Of a DNA stretch of 64,000 nt, positions 61,236-64,000 are shown one piece after another (positions within the stretch are counted from its first letter, which is position 1; every line of letters starts with the position of its first letter). The stretch is from the NCBI GenBank assembly GCA_035573855.1, contig DATLZU010000030.1:1-64000 (forward strand). The letters run 5' to 3'. Made by a program: the position numbers and the translations under genes. The DNA is from DATLZU01 sp035573855. GTDB taxonomy: Bacteria; Nitrospirota; Nitrospiria; Nitrospirales; Nitrospiraceae. The notes beneath the pieces were generated by a model. The model was not told the DNA's origin, made no database searches, and was given only the letters and a program-made list of their open reading frames with translations.

Positions 61236-61305
61236 CGCGAGACGTGAGGTGTGAGATCGACTGGGGGATCTTTAGAACGGTCGCTCCGCGTTTCATGTTT
61301 CGCGT
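61235..61305. repeat. Imperfect palindrome whose arm overlaps a start codon
   Basis: ACGCGAGACGTGAG (61235-61248) and TTCATGTTTCGCGT (61292-61305) pair along all 14 positions if G-U pairs are allowed in RNA. The right arm contains the ATG of the next lipoprotein gene at 61295. Confidence 0.6.
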
Positions 61306-61981
61306 TTCACAAGGCGCGCTTCTGTGTGCGCTGCTCGCCGGATGCGCGATTCCTCAGGTTCCTTCCCGCACCGTGTACGAGGACCCGGCCAATTTTGTTC
61401 GGTTGGAGATCGATTCGACTGTTCTGCCCGAGTGGCCTCCCAGCGCCCACAGCCATCCCGCTTCGATCTCCATCGAGGACATAGCGCATATCCTAAGACA
61501 ACTCAAGGTTCAGGAACACCGGATCGCCGTGCAGCGGATGATTCAAGGCGATGCGCCTCGCGTACCGGCGTTCAGCGAAGAGGAAATCGCGCTGTTAGCG
61601 CCCCGATTGTCGGAGGCGCTTGCGCAGGCCAAACCGAACGAGCGGGTCACTTTCTACTTAAGCTATCCTCAAACCTCTATTAAGCGGGTGATTACGACTG
61701 GCGGTCTGTACGTGCAGGGGACCGAATTGCATTTCATTTTGGGAAACTGGCGGATCGTCTACGGCATTCCGGCCTACGGCATGATTTACGACCGCCGTTA
61801 TCCGATGAGCCCGACGGCGGCCAAGGGATTCGACCTGTTCTTCGAGCAGGAGGCGGCCGTCCTGCATCAGAAGAGCAGCATCTGGGATCGTCTGCTGGCA
61901 AATGAAAAAGACGAACTGGTCATCGATCTTTCGCGGGCCTTTCCGGGCGCCGCGGCTGGTGATCCGGTCGTTCGGCGATAA
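61295..61981 (+). CDS. Lipoprotein of unknown function
   Basis: 228 residues from ATG 61295, chosen because it gives a lipoprotein signal (MFRVSQGALLCALLAGC, lipobox LAGC). The mature domain contains ISIEDIAHILRQLKVQEHR, FSEEEIALLAPRLSEALAQAKPNERVTFYLSYPQ, GGLYVQGTELHFILGNWRI and a C-terminal charged tail. No family was recognised. The first codons are made by a repeated hairpin element, so the start may be a recent invention. Confidence 0.72.
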   Translation: MFRVSQGALLCALLAGCAIPQVPSRTVYEDPANFVRLEIDSTVLPEWPPSAHSHPASISIEDIAHILRQLKVQEHRIAVQRMIQGDAPRVPAFSEEEIALLAPRLSEALAQAKPNERVTFYLSYPQTSIKRVITTGGLYVQGTELHFILGNWRIVYGIPAYGMIYDRRYPMSPTAAKGFDLFFEQEAAVLHQKSSIWDRLLANEKDELVIDLSRAFPGAAAGDPVVRR

Positions 61982-62253
61982 ACGATGAATCGGCCGTTTT
62001 CGGCGCATGACGCGTTCTAGCCCCTGTCTGCGGCTCGATTCGCGATGTTCGACAGGAACGTGAAAAAAATGGGTGGTGGGGATCCGAGACCGCACTGTAG
62101 CGCACCAATGATCGGACTGCTACACTTGGTCTTTAAGCCGACGGTCAGCCGTATCCCGGCGACAAGTTTGAGGAACGAAAAGGTGATCGGCGCGGGGATC
62201 GAACCGGCGCGCACTCGGCCCGGCGAACCAGCCGGCGACGAAAGGAGTGGGGA

Positions 62254-63240
62254 ATGGGCAAAGACAAACGGGTCGCAGGGGTAATCACCGTCTGGTTGTG
62301 CCTTGTTGTCGGCGCGGTTGGGGTGCGGGCGCAGGATACCCTGTGGGAGACTTACATCACCGCCGGAACCAAGGCCTACGGAGAAGGCCGATACGCCGAA
62401 GCCGAGAGGATGTTCGCGGAGGCGCTGAAGGTCGCCGAGCAATTCGGACCGCAAAATCCCCGCATCGCCACCACGCTGAACAATCTTGCCGAGACCTATC
62501 GTGTGCAAGGGAAATACGCCCAGGCGGAAACGCTGTACATGCGTTCTATGGGTATCCGGGAAAAAGTCGAAGGTTCGGAGTCGCTGGCGGTCGCGCAAAG
62601 TCTCAACAATCTGGCGCTGCTCTACGCGGTGCAAGGAAAGTACGCTGAAGCTGAACCGCTTTACGCCCGCGCGCTGGCCATCAGAGAAAAATTGCTCGGG
62701 TCCGAGGATCAGGATGTGGCGTTGGTCCTGAACAACCTGGCGCTGCTGTACAACAACCAGGGGAAGTATGATAAAGCCGAGCCGCTGTTTCGCCGTGCTC
62801 TGGCCATCAAGGAAAAAGGCTTGGGCTCGGAACACCCCAGCGTCGCCACCACGCTCAACAACTTGGCGTTGGTGTACAACAATCAAGGGAAATACAAGGA
62901 AGCCGAGCAACTCTATCTACGTTCTCTTGCCATCCGCGAGAAGGCACTGGGGCGGGAACACCCGGATGTCGCCCAAAGCCTCAACAACCTCGCGTCTCTG
63001 TACAGCAATCAGGGCAAGTTTAAGGAAGCCGAGCCGTTGTACAAGCGGGCGCTGGCGATCGTTGAGAAAGCATTCGGCGCGGAACATCCGGAGCTCGTCA
63101 TGATTCTAAAGAACTACTCGATACTGCTGCAGAAAACCGATCGAAAAGCCGAAGCCATCAGCTTCGCGGCCCGCGCCGACAAGATCAAAAACCAGCATGA
63201 ACGGGAGAACACCTTGCTCAAGCCGAGCGGAACGCCGTAG
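62254..63240 (+). CDS. Exported TPR protein with kinesin-light-chain-like repeats
   Basis: 328 residues from ATG 62254, with AAAGGAG upstream. A signal peptide (VAGVITVWLCLVVGAVGVRAQ) is followed by six 42-residue TPR units (each like LNNLALLYNNQGKYxxAEPLYxRALAIREKxLGxEHPxVAxx). The repeats are highly regular, which gives a 126-base periodicity in the DNA. It probably binds proteins in the periplasm. Isolated; convergent with the TolC-like gene. Confidence 0.88.
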   Translation: MGKDKRVAGVITVWLCLVVGAVGVRAQDTLWETYITAGTKAYGEGRYAEAERMFAEALKVAEQFGPQNPRIATTLNNLAETYRVQGKYAQAETLYMRSMGIREKVEGSESLAVAQSLNNLALLYAVQGKYAEAEPLYARALAIREKLLGSEDQDVALVLNNLALLYNNQGKYDKAEPLFRRALAIKEKGLGSEHPSVATTLNNLALVYNNQGKYKEAEQLYLRSLAIREKALGREHPDVAQSLNNLASLYSNQGKFKEAEPLYKRALAIVEKAFGAEHPELVMILKNYSILLQKTDRKAEAISFAARADKIKNQHERENTLLKPSGTP

Positions 63241-63262
63241 CTAAAAAACCGCCTCCCTCGTG

Positions 63263-63293
63263 AGCGGCGGGATTTCACACGCTCCCCGCCGCT
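63263..63293. terminator. Bidirectional hairpin between convergent genes
   Basis: AGCGGCGGG (63263-63271) is perfectly complementary to CCCGCCGCT (63285-63293) with a 13-base loop. It stands 22 bases after the TPR gene stop and 32 bases past the end of the opposing tolC-like gene. No T-run is present. Confidence 0.55.
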
Positions 63294-63324
63294 AGCGCCG
63301 CCCCCTGTACACCCGGCCGGCGGC

Positions 63325-64000
63325 TTACGGGGCCATGCCGGGCGGAACGGACAACGTGTCCGGGATCGAGAGGGTACCTGCGGCGTACGCCAACGTCACT
63401 TCCGCAATCTTGTAGTCGTACTGTGCTTCGGCCAGTCTGGTCTGCGCTCCTGTCAATGCGACCTCGGATTGTGTCACTTCGACAATGCTTCCCAGCCCCA
63501 ACTTGTACCGTTGACGCGCCAACTGCAACGCTTCCTGGGCGGTCTTGACCTGTTCTTCGGCCAACTTGATCTGTTGTGCGAAGGTTACAGTGTCCAGATA
63601 GGCGTTCGTCACCTGCTGGGTTAGCGCCTGTTCGATATTGGAAACCGTAGCTTCGGCCGCGATCTGCTGGGCGCTGGCCTCGCGGACCTGGTTTTCGATG
63701 AGAAAGCCTGTGAAGAGCGGAAAGGACAACACCGCGCTGGCCGCCCACCAGCCCCCGGTTCGTTCGGCACGGTCGGTATCGAACGTTTGGAAATCTCCCG
63801 CGCTTGCGACGGCATTGATGGTCGGCAGATACTGTTTTCGTGTGGCGCGAAGCTTGGCTTCGGCCGAGCGGGCCTGCTCCTGCGCACGCTTGAGTTCCGG
63901 GTGGGATAGGCTGCTCGCGATCAACGTGTCGAGCGGTTGTTGCTGGATCACTTCGATGGGGACGTCTTCCAGTACATAGTCATCCGGGCCGGCGATTCCC
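63325..64000 (-). CDS. TolC-family outer-membrane efflux protein, partial
   Basis: The 225 visible residues run to the window edge with no stop, so the N-terminus lies beyond base 64000. The sequence is made of long alternating helices and strands: LKRAQEQARSAEAKLRATRKQYLPTINAVAS, then SFPLFTGFLIENQVREAS, TQQVTNAYLDTVTFAQQIKLAEEQVKTAQEALQLARQRYKLGLGSIVEVTQSEVALTGAQTRLAEAQYDYKIAEVTLAYA. This is the helical-barrel half of TolC-like channels used by type I and RND export systems. It could serve RTX export, but its own operon lies outside the window. Confidence 0.88.
   Translation of the reverse strand, partial: GIAGPDDYVLEDVPIEVIQQQPLDTLIASSLSHPELKRAQEQARSAEAKLRATRKQYLPTINAVASAGDFQTFDTDRAERTGGWWAASAVLSFPLFTGFLIENQVREASAQQIAAEATVSNIEQALTQQVTNAYLDTVTFAQQIKLAEEQVKTAQEALQLARQRYKLGLGSIVEVTQSEVALTGAQTRLAEAQYDYKIAEVTLAYAAGTLSIPDTLSVPPGMAP

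Noticed and set aside
62160..62225. tRNA-like T-arm on the minus strand (GGTTCGATCCCC)
   Set aside because: The T-stem pairs at only four of five positions and no anticodon arm or acceptor stem can be formed. At most a tRNA fragment; not called.
1..64000. CRISPR array, transposase, integrase or rRNA genes
   Set aside because: No direct repeats with regular spacers, no transposase-like proteins with terminal inverted repeats, and no rRNA sequence were seen.

Overview
The window is one contiguous, GC-rich (roughly 60%), gene-dense stretch of a diderm bacterial chromosome. An outer-membrane LPS assembly protein (LptD), TolC, hopanoid-precursor genes (hpnD, hpnE), a cobalamin-dependent ribonucleotide reductase, sigma-54 signalling and a complete moaC-moaDE-moaA set are most consistent with a Nitrospira-like member of the Nitrospirota. 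That assignment is inference from gene content; no rRNA or other marker settles it.

Region 1 (1-10.7 kb) is an accessory locus: three tandem copies of an RTX/lipase exoprotein, separated by two small, AT-rich, membrane-anchored paralogous proteins. The first exoprotein copy enters from outside and is cut short. The second is short and carries a frameshift in its lipase domain. The third is a full 2263-residue giant. The small genes start immediately after the stop codon of each shortened exoprotein, so the array reads as repeated putative immunity/effector cassettes. An M23 peptidase follows.

Region 2 (12-30 kb) holds a small gene behind a sigma-54 promoter match, a hybrid histidine kinase, hpnD-hpnE with a cobalamin-binding protein, a HAD phosphatase, class II RNR, YjbQ, a PHP phosphoesterase, a FolB-methyltransferase fusion, and the molybdenum cofactor operon with a MoaD-MoaE fusion. 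Region 3 (30-39 kb) is core metabolism and envelope: a NiCoT-like transporter, a metallo-beta-lactamase-fold phosphodiesterase, accD-folC-lptD, thioredoxin and recN.

Region 4 (39-47 kb) is a signalling island read leftward. A 1217-residue protein combines a pseudo-receiver, PAS, a degenerate dimerization helix, two PilZ domains with intact c-di-GMP motifs, a LuxD-like hydrolase lacking its serine, and a methyltransferase. It is followed by a GAF histidine kinase, an NtrC-type sigma-54 activator, and then a REC-HD-GYP phosphodiesterase whose upstream region carries a near-perfect -24/-12 promoter and a distal palindrome. The likely logic is kinase -> NtrC-like regulator -> sigma-54 transcription of the HD-GYP enzyme -> lower c-di-GMP, sensed by the twin PilZ domains.

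Region 5 (47-64 kb) contains secreted proteins (one with a histidine/methionine pattern like type II copper monooxygenases), a PPM phosphatase, a YprB-like exonuclease, two DUF507 paralogues, a peroxiredoxin, radA, tsaB-rimI, tatC, a BNR-repeat protein, a cyclophilin, TPR proteins and a partial TolC. Several intergenic spaces hold imperfect palindromes with low-complexity arms that look like a dispersed hairpin family.
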